Assembly: GCA_958298945.1 (NCBI GenBank)
Contig: OY282605.1
Location: 114,448,267-114,512,266 of the forward strand
Direction: 5' to 3'
Origin: Atherix ibis
Lineage: Eukaryota > Arthropoda > Insecta > Diptera > Athericidae
Length of the DNA stretch: 64,000 bases
How positions within the stretch are numbered: the first letter of the stretch is position 1; the number at the start of each line of letters is the position of its first letter. Below are positions 32,690 through 44,402 of the stretch, piece by piece. The notes under the pieces are model-generated. The model saw only the letters and a program-made list of their open reading frames with translations, did no database searches and had not been told where the DNA came from. The translations under genes were made by a program, and so were the position numbers.

Positions 32690-35600
32690 TTAGCTTATAT
32701 ATATCCTGTTTTATTAATGCTTCTTTTGTGAGTCCTTGCTAAAATTATCCTTTCCAATTTCCTAACGGGGAATTCTTTAAAGACGTTATTTTTCTATCTT
32801 TTTGATATTTTAGAAGCTTACGGATTTTTTTTGTTTACTTCATTTCATGTTAAGCTTATTTATTTCTAATAGCCAAAAAAAAATTGAAAGTTTAACAAAA
32901 ACAACATTCACTGATTCATCGTTCAAATGATCAAATTTCGGATATCTAAGTTTAACTCACAAGTCTTTGTTGCAATGAATCTACTCTTCGGTGCTTACTT
33001 TGTATAATATCACATACAATGTTAGCTCTAGAAAATAGCTAAGCCAGTTTATCAAAACGAAATGAACGTTAATCTTCTGATAGACTATATCGTTAAGGTG
33101 GAGCTCCATTCGGTCTGAGCAATGGATATTGACATTGGCAACAACTGAAAGAAACAACAATGGTTATTGTGGTAGCAATAATATTTAAAAAGAGACGCTA
33201 AATTGCATCCGTGACATTTAAACTTTTGACAAGCTCATTTTAACCATATACAAGTGAGTGTTGCAGTTTTCGAAACATTTCCGCTTTAATCATGCAGAAC
33301 GGTGCAGAGTTTATTGGACGTCTCACTTATACAAACCACGTGGTTGCACTATTCATTTTTTTTTTTTTTGGAATCTTCGATGTTGTTCTGAAGGTGTCCA
33401 ACACCAGAAAACTAATCGACCTTGTTTGGTACTCACCGAGTAGCCAAACAAGAGGCGGATAAATGGAAAACAACATCAAAGTAGCCAGTAGCCTATACTA
33501 CAAAATCCGTACTACAGCATGGATGATGATAGATCAGTCAGCCGCTAGTTAAGATAAAAATGCCCAATGATTTGGTAAGAAGGGTTTTTCACATGTTTTT
33601 GGGGTTTTTTATTTTATTTTTAAAAGCAATAATTTCATTTTTTTTTAATTTAATACATGTTCTGATCTGAATCCACAAAATCACCTGATAATAACCGTAT
33701 ATGTAGGTAAAAACATACAAAAAAAATTGCGACAATTAAAAGGAAAAAAAAAGAAAACTTAAACACACTTGAAATTGAAAGAAACATATTCGTAAGCCGA
33801 AGATCCCGGAGACAAAAAAAAAAAAAAATACGATCGTGTAAAGGTAAGAGCTTCTCAGCCATCATCTCCCGGTAATGTTGGTTGGTGATGACAAAGGCGA
33901 CAATATAGCTGATAATGGCGAGATGACAATAAAGCAAGTCGTCGTCTGTGATTAATGGTGGTTAGATGATTAGTTAAAAAAGTTACCAGGACGTTGCAAA
34001 GTGAAAATTCCGTTTGGATATTTTAGCTTAACGGGGATTCAACTAACTAGACTGTCGTCCACAGATGATCGAGTGCATTGTTTGGGTCTGTGGCTAGACA
34101 CAATCATTGGCGCATCTTGACAGTTAATTCGAAAAAGTCAATTGCGCACACCGGACAAGATGGTAGACGACGTGAAACACTTGTTCTTGTAATTATCACG
34201 ACTATCGTCGAAATGAGTCTTGACATCAACAGACACGATACGATACGATACGATACCGTATTGGACTCTGCGGATGGCGTCGACAGCATTGCTCCGGCAA
34301 CAAAGACATCCGCGGTCAAGTCCAAAATTGCTTGTCTTTTTAAATCGTAAGCACACCAGAAACTTTACCTCCTTCTCCTTTCCAATGCCAACATTTTTAT
34401 CTCCCCTTTAGATAAAAGGTAAGTGCTTTTAAGTAAGCGACACTATCTGTCATGAGGTCTCAATATCGACGCTGCTATATCATCAGCACGTCTAGAAGAA
34501 AAAAACCGCGTGCGTTTAAATATTTTTCAGTTATTTTTTTTTTATCCGTAAAATGTTCGTTTATTTTTCTGTTATTATAATTTTTTTTTTTTAGTAGTCA
34601 GTTGAATACATGAAAGGTCATATAGCCAAGGTGATTATATAGAAATTTGCAACAGTAACAAGAACAACAACAACAACAACTAAAATGAATAAAACTAACT
34701 GGCGGTAAGTAGGCAGAGGTGTGTAAGTAGTTTTTGCACACTGATAGGTAATATGTGCGTAGAATAATGATTCAATGTGTAAAAGGTAAATACGGCATAA
34801 TCAGAGTCCTTGAAATGTTGAAGGGTTAACTTTTGACAACGAAATTTTCTGATTTCTTCACCAAGAAATGATTAACGGTGCGAGGTCCAGCATTAATTTA
34901 CCATTTACACAAATGACATAAACGAGGAAATGCGATGAACTTTTGATCTATCCAACGAAACGAAATGAAAATGATGATTGATTTCCCTTTCCCCTTTCCC
35001 CCCAACCACCCACCTCCATTCCCATTTATTTTATTTAAATGGATTTTTTTTTTTAACAATTGATTTTTTTCAAAAAATTTTTATGTGAGTTGCAGAAGGC
35101 ACTGATGAACCCTCCACGGACGGTTTGAGTTGTTGCCAACAACAGTGTAAGATTTCCAATGAAGAGTGACGACTAGCATCGGTTCAGGTGTTGAGAGTAC
35201 TGATGATGATGGTATCGGAGAACGCCACATGTGGGGAGGAGATCTTGGAAAGCAACGGTTCTTGGAGTAAGCCGATGTACAAACACTACGATCGGACAGA
35301 CCGGTTATGATCAATACTTGAAGAATAGGCTAAGTAGTGATCCCGGATGGTAGTGACTACTTGTGCCTAGAAAATCTCTACCAAAGAGAATATCTTTTCT
35401 ATTCGCTAGCGAAGATTGGCGATATTAAGACAAGTGTTAAGAGTATCTACTCCGTCTATGATTCCAAAATCTGAGAAAACTTCTTCCAATTTAAAATCTC
35501 TTCGTGGAAAGTTGAAAAGACTTAAGAGTATACTTAAGAGTAAAATAGTAAACGTTGGAAAGTATTTTGTTCCGGTTGATTTTTACATTTTTCAAATACC

Positions 35601-36720
35601 GGAATTTATTATAAGAAATAAAAAAGAGTTTCAGGAAAAAGAGGGGCAAGATTATGAACACTAAAAAAAAAATATTACGAATAACTTAGAAACTTACTAA
35701 TTAGTTGACTTTATTTTGCGCTGTTCTTTTTCATATTTGTTTGTTAAATTTTTTTTTCTCAAAAATATTTCTTTCTTTTCTTCTAAAACTATTTATTGTG
35801 CATACAAGTGTACTTTGTACTGTTTAAAGGTAGATAGGTGCATTTGTGAAAATTTATCTTATAGCTTATAATAGGAAAAACTTGTACTATCGACAGTTAC
35901 CTTAATTGGTAAAATATTTAATTAAAACAATTTATGGTATGAGCTAACTAAATCGGGCATATACGAATTCGAAGATGAACATTGACTCGTATAATACGAG
36001 TATCAAAATCGAATGTAATAATTTTATCAAAGTGGCAGTAAATATTATGCAATTTAAATTTTATTTTAATTAAAATAAGAATAAATTTGAATTTAAACAA
36101 AAATAGATATTATATAATACGTTTTTTTTTTTGCTTTTATATTTACTTTGAATTTTATTTCTTTTTTTTTCAAAATTTATAATTTTTACTATTATTTTAA
36201 GAATGAAAATTTTGGGTTTTCTCTATTCAAACAAAACTGCTGTAAAATTAGTTTTTTTGGAGAATATTTAGGTCTTTTTGATATATTTAAAAAAAAGTAG
36301 TAAATATAAAAATTTATATTTTTGAATGCATCGATTAAAATATTCACAAGTTATTTAGTATTTTTTATATGAATATTTCGGAATTGAAAGAATATTGTTT
36401 AATAAAAGGTTGTATAAGAAAATTTGAGAGGTTTATGGAAAGTTTTTTTTTAGTAAGAAATTTTATCAGCAAATAAATAATACGAGTAGTAAGTTGAACG
36501 CTTTCTAATTTACTATGATTGCTGATAAAATGATTATTTATTACCTTCCTTTACATAGAAGCTAATCTGATAATACGAAAATTTCTCATCCAAATTTTAA
36601 ACTCAAATTCTCTTCAGAACCACAAGAGGAGATTTACTTTTTTTTAGTAATAAATACCTTCAACTTGCTATTAATCTACTAATTAGACTGATCCGTCCAC
36701 ATATAGTTAACTTTTCCTTC
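32690..36720. other. Gene-free stretch of mixed composition
   Basis: 33.0-35.4 kb is less AT-rich than most of the window and could be host intron or intergenic sequence. It holds small microsatellites: (CGATA)n near 34237 and (CAA)n near 34663. Near 35165-35270 a short plus frame (VTTSIGSGVESTDDDGIGER, then HMWGGDLGKQRFLE and a stop) looks protein-like but is too short to call. The frame 35416-35664 is lysine-rich with no motif. 35.7-36.7 kb is AT-rich. Confidence 0.4.
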
Positions 36721-36729
36721 ATATAGAGT

Positions 36730-38945
36730 AGACTCTCTATATTGGCACTTCTACGTTCCTACCTAAATGGTAGAACCTTCACGGTACGCACCAATGATAA
36801 TTTTTCGTTGAAACGCAAAATGGAAAATGGCATCCCTCAAGGATCTCCTCTATCTACGGTCCTATTCAATATACGAGGTCTGTTCAAAAAGTATCGCGCA
36901 TTTTGAATTTCCGCAGGTTACGTATATTTGATTTTCGATTTTTTTTGTGGCGTTATGTTTGTACTCATGTCTCCCACTTATGCCGACAAGTTCGGCCATT
37001 TTGAATTTTCAGTTAATTTTTGACAGTTGCTTTGCTTGCACGTGTTTTGGCTCGTCTTCGATGTTTGCCCATTTTTGCATTAACATTGGTAAGGAGCTGC
37101 CCGCGATGACCCAAATTTACTCCAGAGCATCATAACTGATGACAAATCACGGGTTAATGGTTATAATGTGGAAACTAAAGCTCAATCATCCCAATGAAAG
37201 CTGCCGCACAAGCCAAGACCGAAAAAAGCGCGCCAAGTTCGGTTGAATGTGAAGGTTTTGCTTACAGTTTCCTTCGATTGCAGGGGCGTGATGCATCATG
37301 AGTTTTTGTCACAGGGTAGAATGGTCAATAATTCCGGTCAAGAAGAGCGTGAAGCAATTTGCCAGAAACGCCCGGATTTGTGACAGAACAAAAATTGACT
37401 GTTGCACCAAGATAGCGCCCTTGATCACGCATCGTTGCTTGTGCGCGAATTTTTGGGCAAAAACACCATACTAATGAGGCTGCAGCCACCGTATTCCCCA
37501 TATCTGGCCCCTGTGACTTTTCCTTGTTCCCGAAACAGATCCTTTGATCCATTTTTTCGAATGGGCAAAAATCGAAGACGATCCCAAACACGTGCAAGCA
37601 AAGCAGCTGTCAAAAATTAACTGAACATTCAAAATGGCCGCACTTATCGGCAGAAGTGAGAGGTATGAGTACCAACATAACGCCATAAAAAATCGAAAAT
37701 CACATATACGTAACCCGCAAAAATTCAAAATTCGCGATACTATCCCACCTTCTATAATCCTTCAACCATTATATATATGCTGACAATATTATTGTACTTG
37801 TATCTGGTGCTGATCTTTAACATCCGCAACATCAACATTTGGAGCAGCATAAACGGTGCGGCGATCTGTACATCGAACCCAAACAGCCTTCATGTTTGCA
37901 GAAAAAAAAATATAGTGTATCTGATTCGTCACTAAGCCCCTTCCCACCCCACCGAAAATATTTCATGAAAATCCTGGGTATCTCAATTGCCTATGAAGGA
38001 AAATGGAATCTACAGATTAAAAATGTTATTGACAAAATTAACACCATTCCCCGAATAAGACAAAGTGAGGCAATTGAGTAACCAACGCCGTTTTGGACGC
38101 AATCTTACTTAATTTCGTCACTATATGTGTCAGTATTCCAATAGCAGGGAAAAAAGTAGTCGAGGCAGTGCTAAACCGTTGCATTAGACTAGTCACTGGA
38201 GCACACCAGACAACTCCGGTGGAGTCCATACTGTGAGAAACTGGTCGAAAACCTATCTATTTTTATCTTCAAAAAGCTCGCCTAAATTTATTTTATAAGA
38301 ACCTATGCCTTCCAAAGTTGAAAGTGACTGCTTCTCCTGACAGGCTTAAGAAGGCTAATACTAATTCATCCACATATAAAAAACTTTTCCTAGAATAGTT
38401 GGACGGATTAAAAGATCATCGACTGTTGTTCACTAATGCCGCCGCTAACACTGATACTACATCTTTTTCGGTCGTCGAACTTTTTGTGGAATCTTCCCTT
38501 ATAGGGCAGCTTCATATTACGGGGAACTGTGGGCCATCAAAACGGTAATTGAAATTGCGATTAATATTCCCAGCCAACAGAGCGTTATTATTTTTAGCTA
38601 CAGCCTTGCCGCCCCTAAAGCCATTTGTGGCCCATCTAGTGACCCAGTACTTAGCGCAATTTGTCATAGCCTACTTATCAATAGGAGTTTCGAGTTGCAA
38701 TGGATGCCAGGTTATGTGGAAATGTTGGGTAATGAAAGTGCTGAGAAGTTGGCTGGACAAACACTCCATCGACCAGTGATCACAGTCATTCCCAATCAGT
38801 TGATGGCTGGACCAATAGAGACACTTTTTTGGATAATGGCTGGACCAATAGCGAATCATTGGATAACCACTAATAAACCAGTGTATTCAATATCCATACC
38901 AAAATTCTGGGCGCGAAAGCTCCAGGGTATGTTCGGATTGGACAT
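36730..38945 (+). pseudogene. LINE with RT and RNase H domains, split by a mariner
   Basis: Before the mariner: ILALLRSYLNGRTFTVRTND and ENGIPQGSPLSTVLFNI (RT motif 4, ending at 36873). After it: PLYIYADNIIVLVSGADL, the catalytic box as YADN instead of YADD (near 37770), then KYFMKILGISI (thumb). Next come RCIRLVTGAHQTTPVESIL and KARLNLFYKNLCLPKL, then an RNase H region (ELWAIKTVIEIAINIPSQQS, later LQWMPGYVEMLGNESAEKLA with the GNE..D/E-type helix). The end runs WARKLQ... and stops at the mariner-end repeats near 38945. An RNase H-bearing non-LTR element of the I/R1/LOA kind. Many stops; inactive. Confidence 0.75.
36874..37742 (+). mobile_element. Fold-back mariner, family 'CGAGGTCTG', inside a LINE
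   Basis: Inserted at TA (36872-36873) in the LINE RT. The left part (36874 to about 37077) is the family 5' end. A deletion join leads to a degenerate transposase middle (about 37084-37535; stops and shifts in every frame). From 37537 the sequence is the 5' end again in reverse complement, including the start-codon region (CTTTGATCCAT), up to 37742. The 3' TIR is absent, and the inverted copy lacks the last ~17 bp of the TIR. The two ~200-bp arms could form a long hairpin. Confidence 0.8.
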
Positions 38946-39007
38946 ACCCTGAAAACACAGCGGATTTAAGCGGATTGGACATACCCTGAAAAAACAGCGG
39001 ATTTAAA
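38934..39007 (+). repeat. 37-bp tandem duplication at a mariner end
   Basis: Units 38934-38970 and 38971-39007 are nearly identical (CGGATTGGACATACCCTGAA...). Each joins LINE sequence (CGGATTGGACATACCCT) to a mauritiana-type mariner end (CAGCGGATTTAA). Confidence 0.85.
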
Positions 39008-39043
39008 CTTATAGGTGTATAAACTTAAATCCGCTGTTTTTTA
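38982..39043. repeat. Palindrome of two mariner ends head to head
   Basis: AAAAAACAGCGGATTTAA (left) faces TTAAATCCGCTGTTTTTT (right) around TATAGGTGTATAAAC. The left arm is the end of a second, otherwise missing mariner copy. Confidence 0.75.
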
Positions 39044-39981
39044 GTAAAACAAAACACATGTTTTATCTAAAGAAATCAAAAACAAATTTATTCAAAGTAC
39101 TTGCCCTCGCTAGCCCATCGACGAAAACAGGTGATAGTCGGAAGGGGCCAGGTTTTGTAAATAAGCGGGGTGTGGTAGCACCTCCCAGTTGAGTGTCTTC
39201 AAGTAGTTTCGGACCATTTTTGACGTGTGCGATGGTGCGTTGTCGTGGAGAAAAATCAGCTTGTCATGTATTTGTTGATAATCCGTCCTTTTTTCACGCA
39301 GAGCGTGGTGCAATTTGATCAGTTGTTACTGGTAACGTTGGGCATTGACAGTTTCACCAGGTTTCAACATCTCATAGTAGATGATACCCTACTGATCCCA
39401 CCAAACGCACAGCAACGTCTTCCGTCAGAAGCGATTTAGTCTTGGGGAAGATGTTGATGGTTGGCCGGGATCAACCTACCATTTCTTGCGTTTAGGATTC
39501 TCAAAATATATCCACTTTTCATCGTCTGTCACAATCCGATGCATGAACGACTTTCTTTTCTGTCTGGCGAGCAAGATTTCGCATTTGTTTTGATGTTGCT
39601 CCTTTTGTCTATCGGTCAATTCATGCGGCACCCATTTTCCGATCTTTTCAATCTTCCCAATGGTACGCAGATGCATTGAAATGGCTGGTTGAGTAACATC
39701 CAATTCCTCTGCGAGCATTTTTTGCGATTGGGTATCTTCTTCGTCCTTCAAATTGAAGCAGAAAAGCAGAGCTGCCCGCATATGCTCTTTTTCTGGCACA
39801 AAACTAGACATGATTACCAAAGGAAAAATGTATGTTGTTGTACGAAATTGCTGACAATGTGCACTGATTAATGTTGACAGATGTCAAACTCATAAAAAAA
39901 AGTATGGCGTGTCCATTGTAGCTTAATACGCTCACTCACGCCATCTATGACCAAACACCGGATTTAAGCTTAAACACCTGG
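39013..39981 (-). mobile_element. mauritiana-type mariner, internally deleted
   Basis: The right end on the minus strand reads CCAGGTGTTTAAGCTTAAAT, close to the Mos1-type TIR start CCAGGTGTA. It is followed by TA (39982-39983). The left end near 39013 reads AGGTGTATAAACTTAAATCC. At about 970 bp it has lost roughly 310 bp relative to the 60.9-kb copy. Confidence 0.85.
39088..39811 (-). pseudogene. mauritiana-type transposase with two deletions
   Basis: Starts MSSFVPEKEHMRAALLFCF at 39811. The sequence jumps from FNLK to DEEDTQSQKM, a deletion of roughly 45 residues of the first helix-turn-helix. The first catalytic Asp is in IVTDDEKWIYF (39476-39820 frame). After a frameshift the 39110-39313 frame has LHDNAPSHTSKMVRNYL and, after a substitution in the PDLAPSD block (LQNLAPSDYHLF), the third Asp. 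A second deletion removes the C-terminal ~50 residues between SSMG and SEGKYFE, and the TAA is at 39088-39090. Inactive. Confidence 0.8.
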
Positions 39982-39983
39982 TA

Positions 39984-42232
39984 CTGCTTTATAATCACTC
40001 TGGTTCACATACCAATGAAGTGCGTTCCTAAGTGAGAATCGTCTTTCCATGCTTTTTTGCTTTACAGAAATGCCTTAAGCCACCGAAAAACTTGTGCTTT
40101 TGATAAGTAATATTTCCGGTAGGCTCATTTGTAAGGGAAACACGCAGATACACCAAACTTAACACCACCTTTCTAATATGCACGCTTTGGAGAGAACGTG
40201 GTTACCGACGAAGTCAAATACTTTATGGCTTAGAAGGGACTAATGCCAGTCTCATTACTTTTGTGTCATACCTAGTATGTCAACTAAATGATAAAGTATG
40301 TTTTCTCATTACTAACCCATGAAATTGGAACTTTGTAAGATCAAACATTTTCACATAATATTTTTCTAAGCTCTTAAAACTCATTACGACCAAAAAAAAA
40401 TCATGAAGTTATGCTCTCGTAAGACAGGTCTCCTAAGGTAAAAGTTCTTTCATGTCAAAATAGAATCTCCCTTATATGCTCGTAACATTAAAAACTTATG
40501 CAAAATTTTTTAAAAGATTTTTTTCTATATTTTTTTTTTCTAAAACTACAGAACATATTTGAAAACAAAATTTTATGCTGATAATAAAAAAAAGAGAACA
40601 ACAAAATAAATAATAATAAATTTGAAAATTTTAAAACAAACATTAAATACTTTATAGCAATTTCATTAAATTAACCAAATACTCGTAAGTCGGTAGCGAA
40701 TCGACGATACCAAATCACCGCCAGTTATTATTAAGTAACGAATTTATTTACAAGGATTTCCGATCAGCTCAATAAATTACCAATGTCAGATTTTATTAAG
40801 CCCTCCAGAAATTTTCTGTATTTTTCAATACAATAATTGCAAAATGTACTTTTTTTATTTTATTTTATTTTTACGTTGTTACTAAAATAAAAAAAACTTA
40901 ATTTGAATAATTTTATTTAGCTACCGAATGGATTTTTTGTTTTTGGCTTAGTACCTCATGAATTATTGGTTTTTTTTTGTACATTCTAGTAGGTATTCGA
41001 TTGGAACATTTTGTATAATTTCTTTAATACAACAAAATTTTTAAAATTGGTTTTGATTCTGGAAGGGGTAAGGCGGGTGGCGGGGTAGCTAAATTACTGA
41101 GAATAATTTCTAACTTTGAGTTAATATCATAATTGAAAATGAGTAATAGCTCTTAAAAGTATTGGGGGAAGCAGGGGTTGATTTTTTGAAATTTATTTAA
41201 CTAAAAATAAGATTGGAAATTTTTGAACTGATCAATTTTCTTTTACATTTTCAGTCTATTACTTTGAACACATCCAATAATTCTTAATTAAAATCCAGGA
41301 TTTATATATTTTTAAATTAAATAAAAATTGAAAATAAACAATTTGAAATATCGAAAAAAAAAAATTATAAATAATTAATACAAGTTTCCAATACGTTTAA
41401 CGCCAAAGTTTACATGTTTGAAAAGTCAGAAAACTATCGAGCGCATTTGCAAGTCTGCTCGTTCTTCAAGAGTTAATAAAAATTGTAAAATTAAGACTTT
41501 TCAAGGTAATTTGTTTAAATTAATGATGACTGAAAATAATTAAATAAAAATGAATAAACGAAACATTTATTTATTCAGTGAAAATGTTTTTATTGTGATT
41601 TATGGATCAATAATACAAGTTTATATTCGCCATCGGAATTGTGTAAGCAACAACGGATAAGATCGCTTTTTTCTGATTTTGTAGAATTTTACCTTTTATA
41701 AATAATAAGGAAAAATATTTTTTTTAAAAATCAGTTAGTAATATTATAAAATGTACAATTTTTTTCAATTTTATGTAGTTTTTTTTTTTTTTTAATTTTA
41801 ATTTCCATAATTTATAAAAGATAAAAATCAACTAGTCTATCTATTTCGATTATTCCTTTCTTATTTTATGTGTATTATTGTATATTAAGTGTTTATTTTA
41901 TAAGATATTGTTAAGAATATTTATTAACTAGTTTTTCTTATATTAATTTTAATTATTTTTTTAAGATTAATTCATTTAGAATTGTAAATTTAAGGCAAAT
42001 AAATAAGGGTGATCTTTTTTTTAAAAAAATATTTTCATGATTTTCCATTATGAAAATTTTTTTATTTTTAGTTTTGGATCGCCAAAAAAAAAAATTGGAG
42101 AAAAATATTTAGTATTAAAATTAATTAACAATTTTTAATTCTAGGAGAAAAAAAATCATTTGTTCGAAAATTAATTTGAAATCTTTATGGACCCAACAAT
42201 ATTCTTTAAAGAATATTATTTTTCTCACAAAC
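39984..42232. other. AT-rich stretch, no gene seen
   Basis: No coding motifs. A segment at 40245-40285 resembles 17030-17070 (shared dispersed repeat). A perfect 20-bp palindrome AATATTCTTTAAAGAATATT sits at 42198-42217, about 17 bp from the next mariner. Confidence 0.5.
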
Positions 42233-42234
42233 TA

Positions 42235-43138
42235 TTGGGTTGTTCGGAAAGTAATTTCGTTTTTTTTAAATAAAAATTAAAGACAATTTTCTTATAGTGA
42301 ATTAATATTTTATTTAATTAAATATTGTCCAGTCTGATACAATACCCCCTTTGCCATCTTTTTTTCTGGCAGTAGCATGATTTGACGCTCACAAAATTTG
42401 TATTCTTTGCTGGTAGAAAACTGATCCAAGTGATTTTTGACCTCCTCATTTGAATTAAACGTTTTACCATCTAAAAAATTTTGTAGAGACTGGAACAAAT
42501 GATAATCGAAAGGTATTAGATCTGAAAAGTATGATGGATGTAGTAGTATATCCCATCCAAGCTCTAAAAGCTTTTGCCGAGTGGTCAAACTTGTCCTGTT
42601 GGAATACTATACCTTTCCTATTGACCAATTCTGGCCTTTTTTCTTTAAGTGAATCATATAATTTGTCCAACTGATGACAGTACACTTCAGAATTGATCAT
42701 TTTGTTGCTCGGAAGAAGCTCAAAATAAACGATTCCTTTGAAATTCCACCAAACAGATAGCATAACCTTTTTTTTATGAATATTGGCTTTGAGCCGGTTC
42801 ATCTTTTCTACTAAAGGATCTTTTGCACTTAACATTATTGTAGACAACCCATTTCTCAACCCAGTGATGATACGCTTCAAAAATGGATTATTTTCTTGGC
42901 GTTTGAGAAGCAAATCACAAAAGTCAATGCGACGGCAAAAATTTTTGCCATAAGAAGATGACAAACCCATATGTCAAGCTATGAGACTAAACATACCCGT
43001 TTTAATTGATCATGAACGATCAAATTTGATAAATTTAATCTCTCAGCAATATCAGAAGTTGCTATTCACTGCTGTGCATCAATTAATGCCTCTATTGTGT
43101 CTAAATTAGCAAATGCAATTACTTTTCGAACAACCCAA
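42235..43138 (-). mobile_element. mellifera-type mariner, internally deleted
   Basis: The TIRs read TTGGGTTGTTCGGAAAGTAA (left) and TTGGGTTGTTCGAAAAGTAA (right), with TA at 42233-42234 and 43139-43140. At 904 bp, about 380 bp shorter than a full mariner; the N-terminal coding part is missing. The TIR start TTGGGTTG and the transposase blocks fit the mellifera subfamily. Its right-hand TA is also the left-hand TA of the next mariner. Confidence 0.8.
42310..42970 (-). pseudogene. mellifera-type mariner transposase, C-terminal two thirds
   Basis: The frame 42464-42970 has RRIDFCDLLLKRQENNPFLK, RIITG (the GDE triplet with the first Asp is lost), VMLSVWWNFKGIVYFELLPS, and IVFQQDK with the second Asp. 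A frameshift leads to the 42310-42588 frame with the third block SDLIPFDYHLFQSLQNFLDG and the C-terminus ending QYLIK. N-terminal helix-turn-helix domains are absent apart from weak traces up to 43090. Inactive. Confidence 0.75.
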
Positions 43139-43140
43139 TA

Positions 43141-44400
43141 AGAGGTCTGCTCAAAAAGAATCGCGAATTTTGAATTTCTGCGGGTTACGTATATTCGATT
43201 TTCAATTTTTAGTGGCGTTATGTTGGCACTCATGTCTCCTACTTATGCCGACAAGTTCGGCCATTTTGAATGTTCAGTTAATTTTGACAGCTGCTTTTCT
43301 TGCACGTGTTTTGGCTCGTCTTCGATTTTTGCCCATTCCAAAAAATGGATCAAAGAATCTGTATTAAATTTTGTGTGAAAAACAAAATTATCTGCGCGGA
43401 CGCATTCCGAATATTGACTGTCGCGTATGGTGAAGCTACGTTGGACCAAAGCAATGTTTATCAGTGGTACAATATGTTCTCAGAGGGCCGAGAAGATGTG
43501 AACGACGAAAAGCGTGTCGGACGCCCGAGCACGTCAACGACTGACGTCGAATCACCGTTAGAGAAGTTTCTGAGGACTTAAACATATCGATTGGCTCACC
43601 ATTCCATTTTTACCAATGATATTTGGCGTGAGACGGGTCGCCGCGAAATTCGTACCAAAATCTGCTCAATTTCAACCAAAACCAGCATCACCTTAACATT
43701 GCTAAGGAGCTGTTGGACTGTGTCCGCGACAACCCAAATTTGCTCCAAAGGATCATTACTGGTGACGAATCATGGGTTTATAGTTATGACGTGGAGACCA
43801 AAGGTCAATCATCACAATGGAAGCTGCCGCACGAGCCAAGCTCGGTCGAATGTGAAGGTTTTACTTCCAGTTTTCTTCGATTGCAGGAGCGTGGTACATC
43901 ATGAGTTCTTGCCACAGGGTAGAACGGTTAATAAGGAATATTGCCTTCAAGTTATGCTCAAGCTGCGTGAAGCAATCCACCAGAAACGCCCGGATTTGTG
44001 GAAGTACAAAAATTGGTTTTTGCACCATGATAACGCCCCTGCTAACGCATCGTTGCTTGTGCACGAATTTTTGAAAACACAACACACTAATAATGCCACA
44101 ACCACTGTATTCCACAGATGTAGCCCCCTGTAACTTTTTCTTGTTGCCGAAATTGAACAGCCCCATGAAAGGACGATGCTACGCTACGATTGAGGAGATC
44201 ACAGGGGGTCAGTCGAAGGAGGAGCTGAACAACATCATACAAAATGATTTTTTGAAGTGCTTCGAGGATTGGAAAAAACGTTGGCACAAGTGTCTAATAT
44301 CTGGTGGGGATTACTTTGAAGGGGACAAAATAGATATTCATGAATAAATAAATAAATTTTGAAAAAACACTTAATTCGCGATACTTTTGAACAGAAGTCG
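43141..44400 (+). mobile_element. mariner, family 'CGAGGTCTG', full length, abutting another mariner
   Basis: The left end AGAGGTCTGCTCAAAAAGAA (first base changed) starts directly after TA 43139-43140. The right end reads CGACTTCTGTTCAAAAGTAT on the other strand, followed by TA (44401-44402). At 1260 bp it is essentially complete. It shares its left TA with the mellifera-type element. Confidence 0.85.
43345..44347 (+). pseudogene. mariner transposase, third catalytic Asp changed to Asn
   Basis: MDQRICIKFCVKNKI starts at 43345. The N-terminal block is open to 43581 (NVYQWYNMFSEGRED). A shift follows, and the catalytic part appears in the 43713-43904 frame with the first Asp (IITGDESWVYSYD). 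Another shift leads to LHHDNAPANASLLVHEF with the second Asp (near 44020). The 44093-44347 frame then reads STDVAPCNFFLLPKL, where the family has PDLAPCDFFLF: the third metal-binding Asp is Asn. The end is DIHE then TAA (44345-44347). Frameshifts and the Asn both predict no activity. Confidence 0.8.
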
Positions 44401-44402
44401 TA

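Noticed and set aside
33650..33937. 95-codon Phe-rich frame on the minus strand resembling membrane segments
   Set aside because: The hydrophobicity comes from A/T runs on the opposite strand; no conserved feature.
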